This document shows positions 54,289 through 61,689 of a DNA stretch of 64,000 nt, in pieces. Both the position numbers and the translations under genes were made by a program. This DNA is from Clostridia bacterium. Lineage in GTDB: Bacteria; Bacillota; Clostridia; Oscillospirales; CAG-272. The stretch covers positions 54,730 through 118,729 of the forward strand of contig JAFUQQ010000030.1 of NCBI GenBank assembly GCA_017472285.1, given 5' to 3'. Each line of letters opens with the position of its first letter. The first letter of the stretch is position 1. The notes beneath the pieces are model-generated. The model worked only from the letters and a program-made list of their open reading frames with translations, ran no database searches and was not told the DNA's origin.

Positions 54289-55596
54289 TCACCTGCTTCC
54301 CATAAAATTCAGATCATAATCTCCCGAGCCAAAACGCGAATCGGAAACGATACGCAATTGTTCTTCCGCATTGGTCGGGATACCATCGATCACAAGCTAA
54401 CAAAGGGATGCTCGGAGCTTGCGTAAAGTTTCTTCTCTTGTTTTGGCGTAAACAATCAGTTTTCCGATCAGAGAATCGTAATAAGGTGTCACGACCGTGC
54501 CTTCCGCAAGAGCAGTATCAAAACGCACCGATGGACCGCCCGGAACATGAATCATTTTTAACGTACCGCAGCTTACGGCATTGATTCTACATTCTATCGC
54601 CGAGCCCATGATGCGAACATCCTCCTGTGTGAAATTCAAAGGAATGCCCGCGGCAATACGGATCTGCCATTTGACAAGATCAAATCCCGTCAGCATTTCC
54701 GTCACGGGATGCTCTACCTGAAGTCTTACGTTCATTTCCATGAACCAGAAATTTCCCGCTCGATCATAAAGAAATTCCAGCGTACCCACTCCCGTATAAC
54801 CAATCTTTTTGATCGCCGCGACTGCACTTTCAATCATACGAGCGCGCTGTTCTTCGCTGACCGCGGGAGAAGGACTTTCTTCGATCAGTTTCTGATTTCT
54901 GCGCTGTAAAGAACAGTCGCGTTCTCCCAGACATACCGCATTACCCGCTTCATCGGCAAGGATCTGCAATTCGATATGGCGCGCAGGAAAAATATATTTT
55001 TCAAGATACATCGAGCCGTCACCAAATGCGCTTGCGGCTTCGGCAGAAGCTTGTATATAGGCATCGTCCATTTCATTTTCACTTCGGATCAGACGGATAC
55101 CGCGTCCACCGCCGCCCGCGCAAGCCTTAAGCATGACGGGATATCCGATTCTTTCGGCGGCATTTTTCGCTTCTTCAAGCGATGCGACGGCTTTCGTACC
55201 GGGAATGACGGCAAGTCCCGCATCGCACATCAATTCTTTCAATATGGCTTTATCGCTGAGCCTCTCCATATCTTCGGGATCGGGACCGATGAAAACGATA
55301 CCATTCTTACGGCATAAGCGCGCAAAATGAGCATTCTCTGATAAAAAGCCGTAACCGGGATGAATCGCCTGCGCGCCCGCGATCAGAGCCGTGCTGATGA
55401 TCTGATTTTCATTCAGATAGCTTTCCCCAGCTTCCGCTTTTCCAATGCAATAGCTTTCATCTGCAAGCGCAACGTGAAGCGCGTTCCGATCTGCTTCCGA
55501 ATATATGGCAACGGTTGCAACGCCCATTTCTTTACAGGCTCTGATGATTCTTACGGCGATCTCACCGCGGTTTGCAACTAAAATTTTAGAAAACAT
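54289..55596 (-). pseudogene. accC: Biotin carboxylase with an in-frame TAG
   Basis: The 399-codon ORF starts at ATG 55596 (MFSKILVANRGEIAVRII). It has the ATP-grasp motifs KACAGGGGRGIRLI, CSLQRRNQKLIEESPSP and FWFMEMNVRLQVEHPVTEMLTG. It stops at TAG 54399-54397 after LRKLRASLC. The same frame then continues without interruption as LVIDGIPTNAEEQLRIVSDS and on to TGA 54289, which is the expected AccC C-terminus. A single GAG to TAG change fits best. The truncated protein loses about 36 residues of the C-terminal domain that shapes the active site. Confidence 0.8.
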
Positions 55597-55599
55597 AAT

Positions 55600-55893
55600 T
55601 CATTCTCCGACGATGGCAAAAGAAAATTCCGCGCTGACACAGACCTTGCCATCCACGTTTATCGTACCTTCGGCAAAATAAAAAGGATATTTTTCTCTTT
55701 TGATCGTGCATACGGTTTCGATTAGATCGCCGGGACGGACAGGATTTCTGAATCTGACGTTTGTGAGTCCCGTATACACGGGAAGTTTTCCGTCCGTCAT
55801 CACATCCGCCATCAGTACGCAAGCCGATTGTGCGAGGATTTCACACAAAATCACACCAGGAACGATTGGATTACCGGGAAAATGTCCTTGCAG
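55600..55893 (-). pseudogene. fabZ: FabZ remnant without its N-terminus
   Basis: From about 55893 the frame reads LLQGHFPGNPIVPGVILCEILAQSACVLM and on to the normal FabZ end. The first roughly 45 residues, including the HRYPFLLVDR motif with the catalytic histidine, are missing. The sequence is joined directly to a fabF fragment. A start codon in this frame (GTG 55920) would belong to fabF sequence. Confidence 0.75.
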
Positions 55894-56310
55894 AAGGACG
55901 TATCGCCGCTTCCGCGCCACCTGTAATCACGGCATCGGCATAACCGTGACGGATCAGACGCATAGCTTCACCGATGGCATTCGAACCGGAAGCGCAAGCC
56001 GTGACAGCGGGCATCGCCGGTCCCCGAGAGTCATATTTAATGGCAATCATGCCTGCTGCCATATTAGGAATCATCATCGGCACGAACAAAGAAGAAACCT
56101 TGCGCGGACCTCTTTCCATCAGTTTTGTATGTTCAGTTTCAAAGGTACGGATGCCGCCGATACCAACCCCCATATAAACACCAAACCGTTCGGGAATGAC
56201 ATTACCAACGATGCCGCTTTCATTGCCTCCCATGTTTCGGATACAGTCTTACCAAGGGGTGTGATCGCACCAATGCCTGTTACGACGACACGTTTGTTGT
56301 TTTCATTCAT
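55871..56310 (-). pseudogene. fabF: FabF (beta-ketoacyl-ACP synthase II) remnant
   Basis: The gene starts normally at ATG 56310 (NKRVVVTGIGAITPLGKTVSETWEAMKA), right after a ribosome-binding site overlapping the fabK stop. About 70 codons are then missing, and the frame shifts to PERFGVYMGVGIGGIRTFETE...FVPMMIPNMAAGMIAIKYDSRGPAMPAVTACASGSNAIGEAMRLI. The nucleophile cysteine (TACASG) is present. After GGAEAAI the sequence jumps into fabZ, so both catalytic histidines are lost. The fragment cannot encode an active synthase. Confidence 0.8.
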
Positions 56311-56320
56311 ATCTTTCTCC

Positions 56321-57075
56321 TTACATCGCAATTCCGCCGTATTCGGCTTTCAAATAATTCTGCGCGAATTTGGTGCGCAAACTGCGCACGGGATGCCCCA
56401 GACGTTTGCCCGTAACCATCGTACAAAGATCGCTTGCCTTCAATATTTTTTCTTTATAATTCGGATGAATCGAACATTCTTCTGCGGAAAGAAAACGTGT
56501 TCCAAGCTGAACACCTTCCGCACCGAGCATCAATACCGCCGCTACACCACGTCCATCCGCGATACCGCCCGCGGCAATAACGGGAAGATGTGTCGCATCG
56601 CATACTTGCGGAACAAGCACCATCGTGGTGAGTTCTCCAACGTGACCACCGCTTTCGCCGCCTTCCGCGATCAATGCGGAAGCACCTGCTCTTGTCATCA
56701 GCTTTGCCATCGCAACGGAAGCGACAACGGGAATGACTTTGATATCCGCTTCTTTCCAAGCCTTCATATATTTGAACGGATTTCCCGCTCCTGTCGTTAT
56801 GACTTCAACTTTTTCTTCCGTAACGACCGCGGCAATTTCATCGGCATAAGGGCTCATCAGCATAATGTTCACACCGATCGGCTTTGCCGTAAGAGATCTT
56901 GCATTCGGATCTGTTCACGAACGTAAGAAGCGGGTGCATTACCCGCCGCAATAATACCGAGTCCGCCGCCTTCACTGACCGCTGCCGCAAGTTTTCCATC
57001 TGCAATCCAAGCCATACCGCCTTGAAATACAGGATATCGGATATCAAGCAACTCACAGATTTTCGATTTGATCAT
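56321..57075 (-). pseudogene. fabK: FabK-type enoyl-ACP reductase, single-base frameshift
   Basis: The first frame from ATG 57075 (KICELLDIRYPVFQGGMAWIADGKLAAAVSEGGGLGIIAAGNAPASYVREQIR) breaks at about 56897. The second frame picks up SLTAKPIGVNIMLMSPYADEIAAV and runs to 56321 with the FMN motifs VITTGAGNP, IAEGGESGGHVGELTTM and VIAAGGIADGRGVAAVLMLGAEGVQLGTRF. Restoring one A in CCGAATGC (as CCGAAATGC) gives QIRNARSLTAKPIGVNIM, the expected sequence. All other FabK features are intact. Confidence 0.8.
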
Positions 57076-57078
57076 CGT

Positions 57079-57303
57079 TTAACCCGGCACTTTGCTCTGA
57101 ATGAATGTATCGAGATCGGCAATGCTTTCCACTTTACGATCAAGCTCGATTTCTACACCGATTTCATCTTCAAGACTCATGAGAAGCTCTACGGTATCAA
57201 GAGAATCGATACCCAATTCTGTAAATGTGCTTTCGGGTTTGATTGTGGATACATCACAACCGATTCTTTCTGAAATAACTTTTGCAATAGCGTTAAAATA
57301 CAT
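57079..57303 (-). CDS. acpP: Acyl carrier protein
   Basis: This 74-residue acidic protein carries the phosphopantetheine motif LGIDSLDTVELLM with the modified serine, preceded by SERIGCDVSTIKPESTFTE. It is the first gene of the fatty-acid operon and the only fab-side gene here with no lesion. GGAGGTATTTTATC precedes the ATG. It could serve fatty-acid synthesis elsewhere in the genome or another pathway. Confidence 0.92.
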   Translation of the reverse strand: MYFNAIAKVISERIGCDVSTIKPESTFTELGIDSLDTVELLMSLEDEIGVEIELDRKVESIADLDTFIQSKVPG

Positions 57304-57365
57304 GATAAAATACCTCCGAAAATTTTTTGAACGCGCCTCTGCTTTCGGCGCGATTCCTGATATCC

Positions 57366-57419
57366 ATTATACATGATTCCTGTTCCCATACAGTTCCCCA
57401 TATGTTCCACGTTCGTTCC
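57366..57419 (-). promoter_or_regulatory. Fatty-acid operon promoter with four 11-bp-phased GGAAC repeats
   Basis: On the plus strand GTTCC starts at 57382, 57393, 57404 and 57415: exactly 11 bp apart. Read toward acpP they are four direct GGAAC repeats, followed by 10 bp and TATAAT (57371-57366). There is no -35 consensus. This is the geometry of SARP/OmpR-type activator sites, where the repeats replace the -35. Confidence 0.75.
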
Positions 57420-57480
57420 AAATATATCAAATTTTTAAAGAAGCGGCGAGGTCTATTTTTGGCAATTTTCTATAATTAAA

Positions 57481-57508
57481 AAAGGCAACGGAACTATCCG
57501 TCACCTTT
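57481..57508 (-). terminator. Terminator after the VWA gene
   Basis: AAAGGCAACGG and CCGTCACCTTT form a stem with one mismatch pair; TTTTTTAATT follows on the minus strand. The rest of 57304-57617 holds only the acpP promoter region. Confidence 0.7.
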
Positions 57509-57617
57509 GATTTTATGATAATATTTGAGAGCTAACCATTTGTTTCGGTCAGCCCTCTGTAATTGAAAGCGAATTTTTATAGAATGCTTCTATCCGCTTC
57601 GAATCATCCATCGGAGC

Positions 57618-59000
57618 TCACGCATCCGTATCGGTATCACAGCAGCAATCGAAGTCATAGTCCACGTAGTTTGCGATGAGTCTTGCTCGGAATCTTCTTT
57701 CATTGCAAATCGCAAAAGTTTCGCCCGATACGTCAAGATCTTCGGGAAGCACAAATTTGATACAGCGAACAGTCACGTCGCGGCATCCTTCTCTTGTGTG
57801 CGCGGGGATAGTCATGGTCTTAAAACCCCTTTTATGCTCCGTATCCAAAGCATCCAGTTCATTGAGCATAACTGCCAGTGCAACACGACGGTTCGGACAT
57901 ACGTTATGCAATGTCACGTCAAGCTGTACGATGCGTCCGAGAGAATCCATCACAAGTTCTCCTGCATCAAATTCTACGGTATCCGTACATCCGTCAACCG
58001 TAAGATCAACCGTTACGGGACAGCCTTCGGGACAAATGTCAACACCGCAATCCACTTCAATGGCAGGAGATGGAAACGTAACGATATTACCTTCCGCATC
58101 ATCATAACTGATACTTTCATTGACTTCAACCGTTCCCGTGCAAGGACCGATATGCGTAACGGTAAATTCAAAAGTCGCACCCTCGCTTGCCGTTACACCA
58201 AGCGCGTCGATCGTCCATGTTACCGTATTCGTTCCCGACGTACTCGCTGAACCTTTTGTCGGTGAAGAAATCGATGTGATCTGAAAACAAGGAGCAACCG
58301 TATCTGTAATCACTACGTTCGTTGCACCCGGATTGGCAATATTTCTCGCCAGATTTTCGAACAGTTCTTCCAGCTCTGTATCATCGGGAGTGATCGCGAC
58401 GTATGCCGAATCGGGATCGGAGCTCCATGCATTGAGCGCATTCACGTCAATACCGCCGTTTCCCGAAAGTCCGATACAATATATGATAACACCTTGCAAT
58501 TTTGCAAGTGTTGCCACCGTATTGGGATCACCGCCCGCAGTCGTTACCCCATCGGTAAACATAATCATCACTTTTGCATTGGTTGAAGCGGGATCAAAGA
58601 GATCCAGTGCTTTTGTAAACGCATCTTCATGATTGGTAGAGCCATCCGAAGTCAGCGCATCCACCGCAGCCTTCAGATCGGATACCGAAGTGATAAGCTG
58701 TGTATCCTGTGTGGCGACATCTGCAAAGCTGACGATGCCGATACGGCTTCCTGAACCGATCTGACCATCTTCGGAACCGTCTGTCGCTTCATCAATAATA
58801 TCAATAAAGGCTTTCGCACCGTTTTTCAGATTGGTAAGAGGCGCGCCTTGCATACTGCCCGAACGGTCGAGAATCAAAACAATATCGGTGGGATTTGTCG
58901 TAATATCGGGAGCCGCCGTCAATGATAATCTTACTTTGAAAGAGCCTCCGCAATTGATCCCGCTTACGTTCAGCTCCTTATTTGAGTTCGTTACACCCAT
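57618..59000 (-). CDS. VWA/DUF11-like cysteine-rich protein, probable spore-surface protein
   Basis: This 460-residue protein starts at ATG 59000 (MGVTNSNKELNVSG) with AAAGGAAG upstream. A von Willebrand A domain (about residues 40-225) has a complete MIDAS start DIVLILDRSGSMQG, then DGSTNHEDA and MIMFTDGVTT. A DUF11-like beta domain follows, then a region with paired cysteines (DCGVDICPEGCP; NVCPNRR; REGCRDVTVRC) and an end rich in Cys/Asp (DFDCCCDTDTDA). There is no signal peptide or membrane anchor. With the sigma-K-like promoter this suggests a mother-cell protein deposited on the spore; that role is inference. Confidence 0.7.
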   Translation of the reverse strand: MGVTNSNKELNVSGINCGGSFKVRLSLTAAPDITTNPTDIVLILDRSGSMQGAPLTNLKNGAKAFIDIIDEATDGSEDGQIGSGSRIGIVSFADVATQDTQLITSVSDLKAAVDALTSDGSTNHEDAFTKALDLFDPASTNAKVMIMFTDGVTTAGGDPNTVATLAKLQGVIIYCIGLSGNGGIDVNALNAWSSDPDSAYVAITPDDTELEELFENLARNIANPGATNVVITDTVAPCFQITSISSPTKGSASTSGTNTVTWTIDALGVTASEGATFEFTVTHIGPCTGTVEVNESISYDDAEGNIVTFPSPAIEVDCGVDICPEGCPVTVDLTVDGCTDTVEFDAGELVMDSLGRIVQLDVTLHNVCPNRRVALAVMLNELDALDTEHKRGFKTMTIPAHTREGCRDVTVRCIKFVLPEDLDVSGETFAICNERRFRARLIANYVDYDFDCCCDTDTDA

Positions 59001-59046
59001 AAAAATCTTCCTTTCCAAGTCCCCCTATAATCATCGGAACTCTCTA

Positions 59047-59074
59047 TATAATATGTTGAAAGAAAGGGATTGGT
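59047..59074 (-). promoter_or_regulatory. Sigma-K-like promoter of the VWA gene
   Basis: On the minus strand AC (59074-59073), 17 bp, then CATATTATA (59055-59047), a full match to the sigma-K pattern AC-N16/17-CATANNNTA. It lies about 45 bp before the start codon. Confidence 0.6.
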
Positions 59075-59119
59075 GCAAACGAACAAACCAATGGTTGATG
59101 AAAACTTTTCTCTCGGTGA

Positions 59120-59148
59120 TTGACACAGAGCAGAAAATATGATATACT
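59120..59148 (+). promoter_or_regulatory. Strong promoter of the leader/ATPase transcript
   Basis: TTGACA (59120-59125), 17-bp spacer, TATACT (59143-59148). Confidence 0.85.
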
Positions 59149-59192
59149 GTTCATGCAATAAACCGCAAATTCAGCCAAAGGAGGCGATGATT

Positions 59193-59246
59193 ATGATGAA
59201 CGCTTATATAGATCGGATGTCATACGTATCGCCTGCGATATGCTGA
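59193..59246 (+). CDS. Seventeen-residue leader peptide
   Basis: ATG ATG at 59193 follows AAAGGAGGCGATG, a very strong ribosome-binding site, and the ORF MMNAYIDRMSYVSPAIC ends at TGA 59246. It is the first ORF of the transcript and is followed by two terminators. This is the layout of a ribosome-controlled attenuator such as those preceding antibiotic-resistance genes. The peptide is not one I recognise. Confidence 0.65.
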   Translation: MMNAYIDRMSYVSPAIC

Positions 59247-59272
59247 AAGCAGGTTCTTTATCAATTCTGATG

Positions 59273-59297
59273 CACATCCGACACGGGTGTGTTTTTT
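59273..59297 (+). terminator. Leader terminator T1
   Basis: CACATCC (59273-59279) pairs with GGGTGTG (59285-59291), then six T. Confidence 0.7.
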
Positions 59298-59312
59298 GTT
59301 TGCCTGAAAAAT

Positions 59313-59332
59313 ATACGTTTCGGCAAACGTAT
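59313..59332 (+). promoter_or_regulatory. Leader hairpin between T1 and T2
   Basis: ATACGTTT pairs perfectly with AAACGTAT around CGGC. The GGGTG arm of T1 could alternatively pair with the CACCC arm of T2, so mutually exclusive structures are possible. Confidence 0.5.
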
Positions 59333-59340
59333 CGTTCTAT

Positions 59341-59360
59341 GCACCCACGGGGTGCTTTTT
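59341..59360 (+). terminator. Leader terminator T2
   Basis: GCACCC (59341-59346) pairs with GGGTGC (59350-59355), then five T and further T-rich sequence. Confidence 0.7.
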
Positions 59361-59423
59361 GTTTTTCGTGGAAAGCCCTCGAATATGAGTCAAACGGAAA
59401 ATTCAGAAAAACCGAAAGGAGAA

Positions 59424-59536
59424 TTTTTTATTTACTAAGAAATTGCTCCAAAACAACCTCGCCGATTTGCCGTATTTGGATGCGGTAAAGCTGCAAAAAG
59501 GCGAGAAATTGGGAGCGGCGAGTCGCCGCTTTTTTA
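59424..59536 (+). repeat. Dispersed 113-bp repeat, copy C
   Basis: Aligned without gaps to copy A (43610-43722): the first 23 bases are identical, as are the ACCTCGCCG and GGCGAG blocks and the final CCGCTTTTTTA, while the interior differs. CTCGCC (59458-59463) pairs with GGCGAG (59500-59505), TTTGC with GCAAA, and the end is AGCGGCGA/TCGCCGCT plus T-run. It lies between the leader and the ATPase gene. Confidence 0.75.
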
Positions 59537-59585
59537 TGATGACCGCAATTACAACACTTTTGAAAAATGAAAGAGGGAAATGCCC

Positions 59586-61400
59586 ATGAAAAGATTAAAA
59601 AACAAACTGTTATCGATGGAATCTGATACTGCCACATATAGAGATATGTATGAAGGCAGCATGATTATTGATGATCCCGCGCATCCGACGATGCTGCCAT
59701 ATAAAGATCATAGCGCCGTCTATTATAATGATCGCGTGGGTTTCGAGATATCCATGACACACAAATTGGCACAGGATAAGCCGACCGTTGTCATCAGTAT
59801 TCCCTGCGATATGCTTGGAATCGATGTTCCCGATCAATCCACAGAGAATGCCGAAGCAGATTTTTGTCTGCGAGCGTTTGGGCGGTATATCGACGAACTC
59901 AATGCAGAGTTATATAACCGTAGTCGTCCCGATCATGAGAACGGAAAATATTATCTTTGTGTTCCCGGCGGCGAAATCGTTCGCAGGAATTCGGCGTATT
60001 TTGCGCTATGTCCGCAAAAAGATTATGTGAATGGGTCGGGATCTTACGTATATCTTTTAAACGACGGAATCGCCCGTCCGCCGCTGATGTGCCTTTGTAT
60101 TCGTATCCAAGTTCAATTACCGAAAAAGAAACTCCGTAAGACGATACAGATGCTTTGCCGCGATCTTCCAGACACAGTAGAGCGATTTGTTTTAGACTTC
60201 GATATAGATGGACTCGCAAATGCAACTCAGCTTGCCCGAAAACAAGCTTCTATCCGTGCGTGGCTGAAGAATAGCCAATATTGTGCTTTTGTAGCCAATG
60301 GCAGTATTTTACCTCGCGCCAAGGGGAACGCCCTTCCGATGCAGGATGCGATACCGTTCAGATCTACACCTGATGATGAAATTGAAATTTGCGGTGTGCG
60401 CGGAATGGGAATCAAAAAAGGCGTTACAGTCATTACGGGAGGTGGTTATTCGGGAAAATCCACGTTGCTCGATGCGATTTCAGCGGGAATCTATGACCAC
60501 GTTTTTGGTGATGGACGCGAGCTTTGTATCACCGATGAAAGTGCTGTTACCATATCCGCGGAAGACGGACGAAGCGTGAAGCACGTCAACATTTCACCAT
60601 TTATTAAGTGGTTACCCGGCGGTGATACGAACGATTTTTCCACCGATCACGCATCGGGTTCGACTTCTCAAGCGGCGAATATTATGGAAGCTATCGATTG
60701 CGGAGCAAAGCTGCTGCTCATTGATGAAGACCGTAGTGCCACCAACTTTATGATACGCGACCGTATGATGAAAGAACTGATCAAAAAAGAGCCTATCACA
60801 CCATTTACTGACAGAGTAAACGAACTGTACGCCGCGCATGATGTTTCTACCATTCTTGTGATCGGCGGAAGCGGAGAATATCTTTCCGTTGCCGACAAAA
60901 TTTACATGATGGAAGATTATCTGATACATGATGTTACGGATCGCTCAAAAACGATCAGCAATTCTCACGGTGTTACGTCAGATTTGCCATCCTCTGCGAA
61001 TTGGTCACAGAATAGAATATTATATTCTGATCGTTTTTCTTCCTATCCCGAAGGAAGCGGAACGGAAAAACTTGAGGTTTCAGATATGGGATTTATCATC
61101 ATTGGTGACGAAAAGATCGATGTGCGCGGACTTCACGATATCGTTTCGTCCCGTCAGCTTGATACGTTAGGCTTTATGCTGCGCTATCTGGAAGTAACGA
61201 ACAACGACAGAAAAATCAATATCGAAAAGAAAATAAACGATTTATATGCGCAGATTGATGACGAAGGAATTGATTTTCTCTATTCAGCATTCTTTACGAC
61301 CTGTGAGAGATTTCTTGACCTGCCGCGCAAGTCGGAATTGATGGCTCTTATCAACCGTATGAGAAAAATCAATATGGTTAAAGGCGGTGATTTGAAATGA
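59586..61400 (+). CDS. PF09818-type predicted ATPase of the ABC class
   Basis: This 604-residue cytoplasmic protein has an unusual ABC-like ATPase core: Walker A TVITGGGYSGKSTLLDAI near residue 285, a SGSTSQAANIMEAI signature-like helix, and Walker B KLLLIDEDRSATNFMIRD, then VSTILVIGGSGEYLSVADKIYMMEDY. This pattern matches the COG3044 family, whose function is unknown to me. ATG 59586 is preceded by AGAGGG. Expression must pass T1, T2 and the terminator of repeat C. The stop overlaps the following regulator gene by four bases. Confidence 0.82.
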   Translation: MKRLKNKLLSMESDTATYRDMYEGSMIIDDPAHPTMLPYKDHSAVYYNDRVGFEISMTHKLAQDKPTVVISIPCDMLGIDVPDQSTENAEADFCLRAFGRYIDELNAELYNRSRPDHENGKYYLCVPGGEIVRRNSAYFALCPQKDYVNGSGSYVYLLNDGIARPPLMCLCIRIQVQLPKKKLRKTIQMLCRDLPDTVERFVLDFDIDGLANATQLARKQASIRAWLKNSQYCAFVANGSILPRAKGNALPMQDAIPFRSTPDDEIEICGVRGMGIKKGVTVITGGGYSGKSTLLDAISAGIYDHVFGDGRELCITDESAVTISAEDGRSVKHVNISPFIKWLPGGDTNDFSTDHASGSTSQAANIMEAIDCGAKLLLIDEDRSATNFMIRDRMMKELIKKEPITPFTDRVNELYAAHDVSTILVIGGSGEYLSVADKIYMMEDYLIHDVTDRSKTISNSHGVTSDLPSSANWSQNRILYSDRFSSYPEGSGTEKLEVSDMGFIIIGDEKIDVRGLHDIVSSRQLDTLGFMLRYLEVTNNDRKINIEKKINDLYAQIDDEGIDFLYSAFFTTCERFLDLPRKSELMALINRMRKINMVKGGDLK

Positions 61401-61615
61401 TCGTATCGGTTTATCATATCACGATCTCTGAGAGAATCAAGGAATATCGCAGAACACATAAACTGACACAACGTGAATTCGGCAAGCTGATGGGCGTTTC
61501 TGCGCAAGCAGTTTATAAGTGGGAACAAAATATCTGTTATCCCGATATTATTTTTTTACCCCATCTTGCTCAGATCTTGGAATGTAAAACAGATGATTTT
61601 TTTGAGAAAGATTGA
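61397..61615 (+). CDS. Small XRE-family regulator
   Basis: This 72-residue protein is almost only a helix-turn-helix: ISERIKEYRRTHKLTQREFGKLMGVSAQAVYKWEQNICYPD, ending CKTDDFFEKD. ATGA overlap with the ATPase gene indicates translational coupling, so it probably regulates the ATPase operon. Confidence 0.85.
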   Translation: MIVSVYHITISERIKEYRRTHKLTQREFGKLMGVSAQAVYKWEQNICYPDIIFLPHLAQILECKTDDFFEKD

Positions 61616-61689
61616 CATCGTATTTCAGTATATTGTTCTCGATTTTCAACGTATGTCACCTCTTTGTCTTTATTTTTATATTCCGGATT

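Noticed and set aside
54397..54399. General recoding of TAG as a sense codon
   Set aside because: TAG ends spoVM as a normal stop, and only accC shows an internal TAG; a nonsense mutation is simpler.
59425..59582. Open frame through repeat C with protein-like similarity to repeat A (TKKLxxxxLAxLxxLD pattern)
   Set aside because: No ATG and no properly spaced ribosome-binding site. The similarity follows from the gap-free DNA alignment, and the 3' part is a terminator stem. A non-coding element fits better.
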